From Chitinophagaceae bacterium (GTDB taxonomy: Bacteria; Bacteroidota; Bacteroidia; Chitinophagales; Chitinophagaceae), in NCBI GenBank assembly GCA_016722465.1, contig JADKJC010000002.1, forward strand, positions 124,001 through 188,000: DNA of 64,000 nucleotides, written 5' to 3'. This document shows positions 1-8,834 of this stretch, one piece after another. Position numbers and translations under genes: made by a program. The notes below the pieces were generated by a model that saw only the letters and a program-made list of their open reading frames with translations, made no database searches and was not told where the DNA came from. Numbering within the stretch: position 1 is the stretch's first letter; every line of letters begins with the position of its first letter.

Positions 1-489
1 GTAACAAAAATTGTAGAAAGGAATGTGAATGCGTTAGTACACCGAAAGAAGGAAGATCTAAAAAAAAGAAGTTTAACTGAAAAATTTATAAGTTCAATAA
101 CTTCTTTTGCCGGGAGTATGCCATCACTATATATCCATTCATTACTATTCGGAATATGGATAATTTGGAATATGGGATTGCTGGATTTAAAACCATTTGA
201 CCCAAGTTTTATTATTCTTGCAACTTTTGCAGCTGTAGAAGCCATCTTTCTGACAACATTTGTTTTAATTGGCCAAAGGCATATGAATGTACAGGCTGAA
301 AAATGGGCGGAATTAGATTTACAAATTAGTTTGCTCACAGAGCATGAGGTAACCCGGGTTTTAACCTTAATAACCGCTGTGGCAAAGAGGATGGATATTG
401 AAGTCGTTGAAGATAAAGAAATTGAGGAATTATCAAAAGACATTCATCCTGACAATGTATTAGATACGATGGAAAAAGCGTATTTGTAA
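1..489 (+). CDS. DUF1003 family membrane protein, 5' truncated by window
   Basis: The frame is open from base 1, so the true start lies left of the window; an in-frame GTG at 25 exists but is probably internal. The visible part has the DUF1003 pattern: a basic stretch, a FAGSM segment, two hydrophobic helices (about residues 35-55 and 62-85 counted from the GTG), then an amphipathic segment with NVQAEKWAELDLQISLLTEHE, which is typical of the family. It is an inner-membrane protein of unknown function. It ends with TAA at 487-489. No partner gene is visible upstream; the next gene is on the other strand. Confidence 0.8.
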   Translation, partial: VTKIVERNVNALVHRKKEDLKKRSLTEKFISSITSFAGSMPSLYIHSLLFGIWIIWNMGLLDLKPFDPSFIILATFAAVEAIFLTTFVLIGQRHMNVQAEKWAELDLQISLLTEHEVTRVLTLITAVAKRMDIEVVEDKEIEELSKDIHPDNVLDTMEKAYL

Positions 490-664
490 ACCTGCCGCTC
501 TAAAAAAAGGCTTGCTGAATTGGGAAAATAGACATCCGCTCCAATTATCAAAAGACAGCTTGTTCGCTGTAATGATTTTATTCGTTCCTCATACTTTGAA
601 ATTCTTTCAACAAATTGTTTCTCCGGAATCCATTCTTAAATTCAAATTAGCTGGCTGTGCAAAA

Positions 665-1234
665 TCAAACCCTTAGCAAGCCACGGAACCCCCGGGCGGC
701 ATAGTAAGATGCTGCACCGTTGTGATACACAAAAGTATTGTTGTAGCGATGATCACAAAAGATGGCACCACCGAGTTCCCGGATAGCTAAAGGTGTTTTT
801 ATCCAGCTCGATGTTTTAGTGTCGAATTTTCCGAGTTTCTGCAACTCCCGGTATTGCTCTTCCGATAAAAGCTCAATGCCCATGGAAGCAGCTATATCAA
901 TAGCATTATTTTTCGGTTTATGTTCTTTCCGTGACTCCAGCCCCTGGCGGTCGTAACAAAAACTTCTGCGCCCCTGGGGACTTTCAGCAGAACAATCATA
1001 AAAGACGTATTCACCCGTCTTTTTATCATAACCTACAACATCCGGTTCTCCACCGGTTCTTTCCATTTCATTCAGTGACCAAAGTTTTTCTGTATTAGCT
1101 TCCAGCTTTGCCTGAACTCTCGCCCAATCAAAATCTTTATGGCGGTTCTTGTTTTTTTCAAAACGGGCTTTTAATGTTTTGATTAGCTCTTCAAGTTGTT
1201 TTGGTGACAACTCCTTTTTATTTCCCGCTGTCAT
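665..1234 (-). CDS. DUF4256 domain-containing protein
   Basis: This 189-residue protein matches the DUF4256 family over its whole length. It starts with a lysine-rich helix (ELSPKQLEELIKTLKARF), followed by WARVQAKLE, a GGEPDVVGYD segment, a FYDCSAESPQGRRSFCYDRQGL motif and a C-terminal IRELGGAIFCDHRYNNTFVYHNGA segment. No signal peptide or membrane helix is visible, so it is probably cytoplasmic. The function of the family is unknown. ATG start at 1234. It stands alone, facing the DUF1003 gene. Confidence 0.85.
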   Translation of the reverse strand: MTAGNKKELSPKQLEELIKTLKARFEKNKNRHKDFDWARVQAKLEANTEKLWSLNEMERTGGEPDVVGYDKKTGEYVFYDCSAESPQGRRSFCYDRQGLESRKEHKPKNNAIDIAASMGIELLSEEQYRELQKLGKFDTKTSSWIKTPLAIRELGGAIFCDHRYNNTFVYHNGAASYYAARGFRGLLRV

Positions 1235-1627
1235 AATGTGTTATTTAAATTTCCTTGCAAAGTCTTACAATTGGTTAAGTGCTATATCGGACAGAGTAGT
1301 CATTTGGCCATGCCGCCAACGACCAGGACTTTGTACAGACTGCGTATTAGCAACTCTGTCTGGCCCCATGACGATGAATATAAAGAAACGGCTTTTTATT
1401 TAAAACGAAAAGTGGATTAATAAACTATCATTCCCAGAACAAAAGATTGGTAGCGGAATGCAGCCAAAGAAAACTTGTTATGTCCAGCTTGCAGTAAATC
1501 CATGAAATACGCCCTGTTTTTCAATCGTCATTTTTGTGCATTCGGTTAACAGTTTTTTGGGCAGGCGTGTTAACCGAATTGTTAACCGAGCAGCAAGTAC
1601 AATTTCAATACATTTGGCATTATCAAT
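1235..1627. other. Intergenic region, no gene recognised
   Basis: About 390 bp between the DUF4256 gene and the tRNA-Asp terminator. The short open frames here have no recognisable content. The only structure I see is an inverted repeat, TTCGGTTAAC at 1541-1550 and GTTAACCGAA at 1569-1578, with a third copy GTTAACCGA at 1581-1589. Confidence 0.5.
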
Positions 1628-1664
1628 AAAAAACGCTTAGAATATATGTTCTAAGCGTTTTTTT
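1628..1664 (-). terminator. Rho-independent terminator after tRNA-Asp
   Basis: A perfect 12-bp stem (AAACGCTTAGAA at 1631-1642 with TTCTAAGCGTTT at 1649-1660) has a 6-nt loop and A/T runs on both sides. It lies 22 bp beyond the 3' end of the tRNA on the minus strand and could work in both directions. Confidence 0.8.
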
Positions 1665-1685
1665 AGAAGTTTGAATTTAAATTTG

Positions 1686-1759
1686 CGGAGCGGACGGGAC
1701 TCGAACCCGCGACCTCTGCCGTGACAGGGCAGCATTCTAACCAACTGAACTACCGCTCC
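1686..1759 (-). tRNA. tRNA-Asp (GTC)
   Basis: Read on the minus strand, the acceptor arm GGAGCGG pairs with CCGCTCC and the discriminator is G. The anticodon stem CTGCC/GGCAG encloses the loop CTGTCAC, giving anticodon GTC, which decodes Asp. The T arm carries GGTTCGAGTCC. The 74-nt length fits a class I tRNA. CCA is not encoded. Confidence 0.96.
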
Positions 1760-1854
1760 AACAACCCTATCGCTACAGCTAAAACTGAAAATCAATCAAG
1801 CCATATTTTTTAGGGATTGCGAAGATAGGGGTTTACAATTTTTTACCAAAATTT

Positions 1855-1890
1855 TTCTTGAAAAAATCTGATGGCTTAAATTTATATTTG
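1855..1890 (+). promoter_or_regulatory. Bacteroidota-type promoter of accA
   Basis: TATATTTG at 1883-1890 is an exact match to the Bacteroidota -7 box TAnnTTTG. TTCTTG at 1855-1860 may be the -33 element, with a 22-nt spacing to the -7 box. The accA ATG follows at 1936. Confidence 0.5.
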
Positions 1891-1935
1891 CCCTTACGAT
1901 TGATAAATCCAAACGAATAACTGTAAATTATTTAT

Positions 1936-2924
1936 ATGCCTGAACTTAAAAACCGTCAGTTTTTAGATTTTGAAAAGCCGATTAAAGATCTGTACGATCA
2001 GTTAGATATCATAAAGGTAACTGCTGAAAAAGTAAGGCAGACATGAGTACTGCTATTGTGGGACTTGAAGCAAAGATTGTTGAAGCAAAAAAAGAACTCA
2101 CCGATAATTTAACCCCCTGGCATAGGGTGCAATTAAGCCGCCACCCCGACAGGCCTTATACCTTAAAGTACATTGAAAAAATGTGTACCAATTTTGTAGA
2201 ACTGCATGGCGACCGGAATGTGAAGGATGACAAAGCGATGGTGGGCGGATTTGCACAATTGGACGGAGAGACGGTGATGATTATTGGTCAGCAAAAAGGA
2301 ATCAATACCAAAATGCGGCAGATCAGGAATTTTGGGATGGCCAACCCGGAGGGATACCGAAAAGCATTGCGGTTGATGAAACTGGCAGAGAAATTCCATA
2401 AGCCCGTTATTCCATTACTAGATACACCTGGAGCTTATCCGGGTCTTGAAGCAGAAGAAAGAGGCCAGGGTGAGGCGATTGCAAGGAATATTTTTGAAAT
2501 GATCCGGTTGAAAGTACCCGTAATCTGTGTGATCATTGGTGAAGGGGCAAGCGGTGGGGCATTGGGCATTGGCGTAGGCGACAGGGTTTTTATGATGGAG
2601 AATACCTGGTATACTGTAATCTCTCCCGAAAGCTGCAGCAGCATTTTATGGCGCAGCTGGGATAAGAAAGAACTGGCCGCAGAACAGCTCCGGTTAACGG
2701 GTAAGGATATGCTGGAGTTTGGTTTGGTAGATGCGGTGATTCCTGAGCCATTGGGTGGTGCACACTGGGATTATGGGGAAGCCGGTACCATTTTAAAAAA
2801 CTATTTGATACCGGTAATTAAGGAGTTAAAAGCAATACCGGCAGAACAGCGTTGCACTGAAAGGATTCAAAAATTCAGCCGGATGGGCTTTTGGGATGAA
2901 AAGGTGGAAGCGGAAGGAGTATAA
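1936..2924 (+). CDS. accA: Acetyl-CoA carboxylase carboxyltransferase subunit alpha (frameshifted)
   Basis: Alpha subunit of the carboxyltransferase that moves the carboxyl group from biotin-BCCP to acetyl-CoA in fatty acid synthesis. The N-terminus ([16 protein letters not shown]) is read from ATG 1936. This frame stops at 2044 just after TAEK. The rest (from the ATG at 2043, 293 residues) reads [19 protein letters not shown], the GGFAQLDG region, and the oxyanion-hole segments [19 protein letters not shown] and [14 protein letters not shown]. Adding one G at about 2032 (AAA GGT AAG GCA GAC ATG) joins both parts without a gap, giving about 330 residues, the normal length. I therefore read one gene with a one-base deletion. 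A true two-start gene is possible but unlikely, because the missing piece is conserved. Confidence 0.93.
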
Positions 2925-3264
2925 GAAAATGAGGGCTTTATCGCAATGCTCAATTTTACAGCTGCAGTAATTGTATTTTCAATGCAAAAATTATTCTACC
3001 TGTAAATTAATTTCGCTTTAATCAAATGATCCACTGTAACCATTTGCGCTTTTGTCATAAAGCAGAATGATTGTTGTTAACCTGATGCCCAATTGAAATG
3101 CCTATGAAGTGATCCGTTCGTCAACGGACGATGATGCCAAAAAACGACCGTTGGTATCAAAAAAAACTTCCTTACTCATCTCACACTCATTTCATTCACG
3201 TATGTGCAAACATATTATATGCTGCTTGCACACAGCTCCTTATCTTTGAAAAAAGAATATTGCT
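2925..3264. other. Intergenic region with a dispersed-repeat fragment
   Basis: No coding frame is recognised. It contains a small stem (TCCGTT/AACGGA near 3113-3128), the phrase TTGGTATCAAAAA at 3151-3163, which recurs upstream of two other genes in the window, and a run of ACTCAT/TTCAT words at 3173-3198. The promoter of the next gene lies at its right end. Confidence 0.4.
3241..3248 (+). promoter_or_regulatory. -7 box (TATCTTTG) of the oxidoreductase gene
   Basis: Exact TAnnTTTG match 16 bp before the ATG at 3265. No convincing -33 element was found. Confidence 0.45.
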
Positions 3265-4236
3265 ATGCTTAAAGTAGGCGTTTTTGGAACAGGTCATTTA
3301 GGAAAGTTTCATCTGAATAACTGGAAGGAAATTGAAGGCGCCGAATTGACAGGTTTTTTTGATCCTGATGATAACACTGCTGCCGAAGTAAGCAGTAAAT
3401 ACAACCTCAAAAGGTTTGATACGACAGATGCTTTACTGGATGCCTGTGATGCTGTAGATATCATTGCCCCTACTTCCCACCATTTTGAATTGTGCAAGGC
3501 TGCCATTACCAAAGGCAAACATGTGTTTGTGGAAAAGCCCCTCGCCAATACAATGGATGAAGCCAGGGAGCTGGTAAAACTGGCCAAAGAAGCCAATATC
3601 AAATTCCAGGTGGGGCATGTGGAAAGATTTAACCCGGCTTTTTTAGCATTGAGCGGATTCAAGCTGGATCCTATGTTTATTGAAGTACACCGGTTAGCCC
3701 AGTTCAATCCAAGGGGCACCGATGTAAGTGTAATACTGGACCTGATGATCCATGACATTGATATTATTTTAAGTTTGGTGAAGAGCAATGTAAAAAGCAT
3801 TTCGGCCAATGGTGTGGCTGTGATGAGTGATACGCCGGATATAGCCAATGTTCGGATTGAGTTTGATAACAGCTGTGTGGCTAATCTTACCAGCAGCCGG
3901 ATATCAATGAAGAGAATGCGGAAGATGCGGTTATTTCAGAAAGATGCCTACATCGGCATTGATTTTTTAGAAAAGAAAACAGAAGTGATCAAGCTGAATG
4001 CCCCCGGCGATAAAAATGTTTTCACCTTCGATATTGAAACCAACAACGGCAAAAAGACAATCGCCATCAGCAATCCTGCGGTGGAAGACGGCAATGCCAT
4101 CAAGATGGAACTGCAGGCTTTTCACAGTGCCATCCTTAACAATACCAATACACCGGTGAGTGTGATCGATGGATTCAGGGCCATGGATGTGGCTCACCAG
4201 ATACTGGAAAAAATAGGCGCTGTACATGCCAGCTAA
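3265..4236 (+). CDS. Gfo/Idh/MocA family NAD(P)-dependent oxidoreductase
   Basis: The 323-residue protein has an N-terminal Rossmann fold with GVFGTGHLGKFH (residues 5-16) for nucleotide binding. The family signature around residues 85-95 reads KHVFVEKPLAN, with the catalytic-region EKP. The C-terminal alpha/beta domain has QVGHVERFNPA and LDLMIHDIDIILSL, where the HD pair corresponds to the substrate-site histidine region of the family. Likely substrates are sugars, sugar nucleotides or inositol-like compounds; the sequence does not say which. It lies 72 bp upstream of a sugar transferase on the same strand, so a role in surface glycan synthesis is a reasonable inference. Confidence 0.85.
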   Translation: MLKVGVFGTGHLGKFHLNNWKEIEGAELTGFFDPDDNTAAEVSSKYNLKRFDTTDALLDACDAVDIIAPTSHHFELCKAAITKGKHVFVEKPLANTMDEARELVKLAKEANIKFQVGHVERFNPAFLALSGFKLDPMFIEVHRLAQFNPRGTDVSVILDLMIHDIDIILSLVKSNVKSISANGVAVMSDTPDIANVRIEFDNSCVANLTSSRISMKRMRKMRLFQKDAYIGIDFLEKKTEVIKLNAPGDKNVFTFDIETNNGKKTIAISNPAVEDGNAIKMELQAFHSAILNNTNTPVSVIDGFRAMDVAHQILEKIGAVHAS

Positions 4237-4268
4237 CTTTATGCAAACAATGACAGTTTTTTCTAACC

Positions 4269-4300
4269 CCTCTAAACCTCTAAACCTCTAAACCTCTAAA
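4269..4300 (+). repeat. Tandem octamer repeat CCTCTAAA x4
   Basis: Four perfect direct copies of CCTCTAAA end 8 bp before the TTG start of the sugar transferase gene. Every copy carries TAA, so the array is outside the coding frame. Copy-number change would move any promoter or ribosome contact relative to the start. Confidence 0.9.
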
Positions 4301-4308
4301 CAGTTTCC

Positions 4309-5706
4309 TTGAACCAACCCCGGATACATATCAGCTGGTACATTGTTGCAGATATTGTATGCTGCCTGTTTACCTGGTGGTTGTTTTACTTTTTGCGTAC
4401 ACTTATTTATGATTACCCATTAACACTGCCCCCCGGGTTTTACCTCGGTGCATTTTTGTATGTATCAGGCTGGCTTAGCCTGCATTTGCTAAGCGGCGCT
4501 TATGAAGGCATTTATCAAAAAACAAAGATCACGGAATTCATCAGGACCCTGCTGGCGAGCCTGATCGGCTGTCTTTTCCTGCTGTTCTTTTTTATATTGA
4601 AAAATCCGCAGTCAAATAATATCCGTTACTATAAAGAGTTTTTCAGCTTGCTGGTACCCGTATTTTTTGTAACACTAACAGTGCGGTTTTTATTTTTAGA
4701 TATTGCCAAAACCCAGTTGCAGAAAAGAAAAGTATTTTTCAATGTACTGCTGATAGGTTCTGGTAAAACAGCCGGTTCATTTTTTGAATCCTTCATAAAA
4801 ACGAATGAGGAAAGCGGATACACCATCTGCAGTTTTTTAAATACCAATGGCAACAGTGGCCTGCAATTGCCTGCCAGCATTAACAAATACAACGAACTGG
4901 ATAAGCTCCGTGAGATCATCAGCAGTGATCATATAGAAGAGGTAATCATTACTGTGGAGAAAACAGAAAGGGAATTATTGACGAAAATCCTGCAGCAGCT
5001 AAGTGATAAGGATGTAAACATCAAATTAACCCCAGATGCGGTAGACATCATCAGCGGCGCTGTGCAAACCAGCGATGTGATGGGGATGCCATTGATAGAT
5101 GTACACACCGGGCTGCTGCCTTCCTGGCAAAAAAACATCAAGCGTTTTGTTGACTTGCTGATATCCATCATAGCAACCATATTGTTATCACCGTTACTAA
5201 TCTATGCCGCTGCCAGAACGATGTTGTCCTCAAAAGGATCCATCCTGTACAAACAGGAAAGAGTTGGTTATAAAGGCAAGCCCTTTATCATTTACAAATT
5301 CAGGAGCATGCTGGAGGATGCTGAAAAAAACGGGCCGATGCTGAGTACAGAAGAAGATAACAGGATTACAAAATGGGGAAAGGTAATGCGGAAATGGCGG
5401 CTGGATGAACTGCCACAACTCTGGAATATTATTAAAGGCGAAATGAGCCTGGTGGGGCCAAGACCGGAAAGGAAATTTTATGTGCAGCAGATCGTGGAAC
5501 AGCACAGCGAATACAATTACCTTTTTAAAGTGAAGCCGGGCCTTACCAGCTGGGGCATGGTCAAGTTTGGCTATGCTTCTTCGGTAGATGAAATGATACA
5601 ACGCATGCCTTTTGACCTGATGTATGTAGAAAATGTTTCGCTGCTGCTGGACCTCCGGATTATGATACTGACGCTGGCAACTATTTTGAAAGGAAAGGGG
5701 AAATAG
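4309..5706 (+). CDS. Undecaprenyl-phosphate sugar phosphotransferase (WcaJ/PglC-type)
   Basis: Initiating glycosyltransferase that moves a sugar-1-phosphate from a nucleotide sugar to undecaprenyl phosphate at the inner membrane. The 465-residue protein has several N-terminal membrane helices (about residues 8-30, 43-60, 80-100, 110-130), a Rossmann-like CoA-binding-type domain (VLLIGSGKTAGSFFESF near 145-160), another membrane helix (FVDLLISIIATILLSPLL) and the C-terminal catalytic domain with KFRSML, WRLDELPQLWNII, GEMSLVGPRPE and KPGLTSWG. The frame is closed upstream by a TAA at 4297, so the start is TTG 4309 or a later codon; TTG gives MNQPRIHISWYIVADI, which looks right for the family. 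It probably starts an exopolysaccharide or O-glycan, but no further polysaccharide genes adjoin. Confidence 0.9.
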   Translation: MNQPRIHISWYIVADIVCCLFTWWLFYFLRTLIYDYPLTLPPGFYLGAFLYVSGWLSLHLLSGAYEGIYQKTKITEFIRTLLASLIGCLFLLFFFILKNPQSNNIRYYKEFFSLLVPVFFVTLTVRFLFLDIAKTQLQKRKVFFNVLLIGSGKTAGSFFESFIKTNEESGYTICSFLNTNGNSGLQLPASINKYNELDKLREIISSDHIEEVIITVEKTERELLTKILQQLSDKDVNIKLTPDAVDIISGAVQTSDVMGMPLIDVHTGLLPSWQKNIKRFVDLLISIIATILLSPLLIYAAARTMLSSKGSILYKQERVGYKGKPFIIYKFRSMLEDAEKNGPMLSTEEDNRITKWGKVMRKWRLDELPQLWNIIKGEMSLVGPRPERKFYVQQIVEQHSEYNYLFKVKPGLTSWGMVKFGYASSVDEMIQRMPFDLMYVENVSLLLDLRIMILTLATILKGKGK

Positions 5707-5709
5707 GAC

Positions 5710-5896
5710 GTGAATGGTGAATGGTCAATAGTGAATAAGCCCCCTACTTTATTTCAATAAGGGCAAAGCGGTAAATTATCAGCCAGCTACTTTTTTATTT
5801 CATTAAATCCCTGTGCCTTATTGGCTGGTACTCATTTCAGAATATAAAAGCGTAGATTCAGCATGCTCCATTCACTATTCACAATTCACCATTATC
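5710..5896. repeat. Inverted pair of heptamer arrays (GTGAATG type)
   Basis: Left array 5710-5737 has four 7-bp units: GTGAATG, GTGAATG, GTCAATA, GTGAATA. Right array 5869-5896 reads CATTCAC, TATTCAC, AATTCAC, CATTATC, the reverse complement pattern. About 130 bp without a recognisable gene lie between them. Confidence 0.75.
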
Positions 5897-5907
5897 CTTT
5901 CTTTGGT

Positions 5908-5915
5908 TATATTTG
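5908..5915 (+). promoter_or_regulatory. -7 box (TATATTTG) of the M1 peptidase gene
   Basis: Exact TAnnTTTG match 16 bp before the ATG at 5932. Confidence 0.5.
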
Positions 5916-5931
5916 ATGAAAACACTGCATT

Positions 5932-8832
5932 ATGAAGCCTACCGGGTTGCTGGTTCTTGTTAGTTTTGTCTGCTTGATGGCAGCGGCGCAAAAGCCCTAC
6001 TGGCAGCAACAGGTAAACTATACAATCAATGTAACCCTGAATGATACAGAACATTCACTGGATGGTTTTGAAGTGATGGAATATTATAACAATTCAGAAG
6101 ACACCCTCCGTTTTATCTGGATACATTTATGGGCCAATGCCTACAAGAACGACCGCACTGCTTTTACGGACCAGCTGCTGGAAAACGGCAGTACGGATTT
6201 TTATTTCAGCAATGCAGAAGACAGGGGATACATCAACCGCCTCGCCTTTAAAGTAAATGGTACGATTGCTGTAATGGAAGACCATCCGCAACACCAGGAT
6301 ATTTTAAAAGTGTATTTACCTGTTCCTTTAGCCCCAAAACAAAGCTGTAAAATCGAAACGCCATTTCATGTAAAGCTGCCATATAATTTTTCGAGAGGCG
6401 GGCACATTGATCAATCTTACCAGGCCACCCAATGGTACCCCAAGGCGGCGGTATATGATAAAAAAGGCTGGCACGAAATGCCCTACCTGGACCAGGGAGA
6501 ATTTTACTGTGACTTTGGAAACTATGAAGTGGCGATTACCTTTACCTCAAAATTATATTGTTGCAGCAACAGGTGAACTAATAAAAGACAGCATACACGC
6601 TGTTGTAAATGAAGACTTACCTGCACCTGTGACACTGGTAAAAAAGCAAACCAAACCATTCTTCCCTGCTAAAAAAGAAAATACCATTTCAGCAATACCC
6701 TCTTCCCGTACATTAAAAACGGTTGTTTACAAACAAAATGATGTGATTGATTTTGCCTGGTTTGCTGATAAAAATTTCATTGTAAAAAAAGACACAATGG
6801 CTTTGCCTTCCGGAAGAGTAATCAATGTGGCTGCTTATTCTTTACCTGCTGCTGATGGGAAAACGTATTGGATAAATGCTGTGAATTATATCAAGAAAAC
6901 TGTTTTAACCAGAACAAACTTAATTGGAGAATACCCATACAATACGGTTACTGCGGTACAAGCCAATGCAAAATATATTGGCGGCATGGAATATCCAACC
7001 ATCACTTTAATATCCGGGGCTAAAACTGAAAGGGCGATGGAAAGTGTGATAGAGCATGAAGTGGGGCATAACTGGTTGTATGGAATTTTAGCAACCAACG
7101 AAAGGGAACATCCCTGGATGGATGAAGGAATGAATAGCTACTACAAAAGCCGTTATCCTTATGAACCGATTGTAACCAAGATAACAAAGAAAGGAGGGCA
7201 GGATTTCTGGGATGAAAGAACACCTGTAGATGAAAAAGATTTTTTGTTGCGTAATATAGTGGATGAAAAAAAAGACCAGCCAATTGAAACAAATTCTGAA
7301 AAATTTTCAGCAGCCAATTATGATGCAATTGCTTACTATGAGGCAAGCCAATGGATGAAATGGATGGAGATAACCCTTGGTAAAAAAGTGCTTGACAGTT
7401 GCATGAGAGAATATTACAGGCAATGGAAATTTAAGCACCCTTATCCTGAAGATTTGAAGGCGGTCTTTGAAAATGTGAGCAGGAAAAATTTAGAAGACGG
7501 ATTTTCTTTATTGCAGCTTAGTAAAAAAGGAGATGAAATCTTTAAATCCCGTACAACAATATTGGGCCCTTATGATGTAAAAGCAGATTATGCTTTTAAA
7601 AGAAAAACCAAACTCACTTCTTTCTTCAGCTTTAAAGAAACCAATAAATACAAATATATTTTTGCTTCACCGGCTGTTGGTTATAACAAGTATGACAAAT
7701 TAATGATCGGGGCCCTGCTGCACAATTACACTTTGCCTGCAGAAAAATTTCAATTTTTAGTAGCGCCGCTGTATGCTACCGGCAGCAGGCAATTCAATGG
7801 TATTGCCAGGTTTGATTACAGGCTACACCAGGGAAACAATGGAAAGAAGTTAACACTATCGTTATCGGGCGCCTCTTTTAATGGCGATGCTTTTACCGAC
7901 TCCACCGACCAAAAGAATTTCCTGCGTTTTAGCAAAATCGTTCCTGGGCTTAAATATGTATTTGCCAATAACAATCCAAGGAGCCAGCTCGTAAAATACA
8001 TTCAATGGAAAACATTTTTTATCAGGGAAACATCATTGCTATTTACAAGGGATACCATTAATGAGGTGGATGTGATTAGCTATCCTGTAAACAACCGATA
8101 CGTGAACCAGTTGCGTTTTGTGGTGGAGAACAACCGGGTGCTTTATCCTTACAACGTTGAATTGCAGGCAGAGCAGGGCAGGAATTTCATTCGGCTTGCA
8201 TTTACCGGCAATTACTTTTTCAACTATGCAAAAGGCGGTGGCATGAATGTGCGGTTGTTTGCCGGCAAGTTCTTTTACCTGGGCGAAAAAACCTTTGCCA
8301 AACAATTTGAAACCGATACTTATCAACTCAACATGACCGGTCCAAAAGGTTATGAGGATTATACCTACAGCAACTATTTCGCCGGAAGAAATTATTTTGA
8401 TGGTGCTGCTTCGCAACAGATCATGCAACGGGATGGTTTCTTTAAAGTACGAACAGACCTTTTAAGCAGCAAGACCGGCAAGACAGACAACTGGCTGGCA
8501 GCTGCCAATTTTACCAGTGACTTTCCAAAAGCATTTAACCCACTACAGGTACTGCCCGTTAAAATACCATTGAAAGTTTTTGTAGACGTGGGTACTTATG
8601 CCGAAGCATGGCAAAAGAACAGCAACCAGGGAAAATTCATTTATGATGCCGGACTGCAGCTTTCTTTATTTAAAGAGATCTAAATATTTACGTCCCCCTG
8701 CTCTACAGCAAAGTGTACCGGGATTACTTTAACTCCACCATCAGTGGTAATAAATTCTTAAAGAATATTGTGTTCAGCATTGACATACAAAACCTGCGGC
8801 TGAAAAAGATATTTCCGCAATTTGCATTTTAA
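5932..8832 (+). CDS. M1 family zinc metallopeptidase (two frameshifts)
   Basis: Aminopeptidase of the gluzincin M1 family, probably periplasmic: residues 1-19 form a signal peptide ending in AAAQ. The N-terminal beta domain runs in frame 1 to about 6543. Removing one base near 6544 joins VAITF to PQNYIVAATGEL, a typical M1 passage. The second frame holds the exopeptidase motif GGMEYPT, the zinc motif HEVGH at 7055-7069 and the third ligand region HPWMDEGMN, then a long beta-rich C-terminal part. This frame stops at 8683, but adding one base near 8682 continues with NIYVPLLYSKVYRDYF and runs to TAA at 8830-8832. The whole protein is about 966 residues. The next gene starts 2 bp later, so the two are probably translationally coupled. 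Confidence 0.88.
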
Positions 8833-8834
8833 CG

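Noticed and set aside
1149..1420. Two overlapping open frames next to the DUF4256 gene
   Set aside because: They partly mirror the DUF4256 gene or cover intergenic DNA, and show no recognisable domain or signal.
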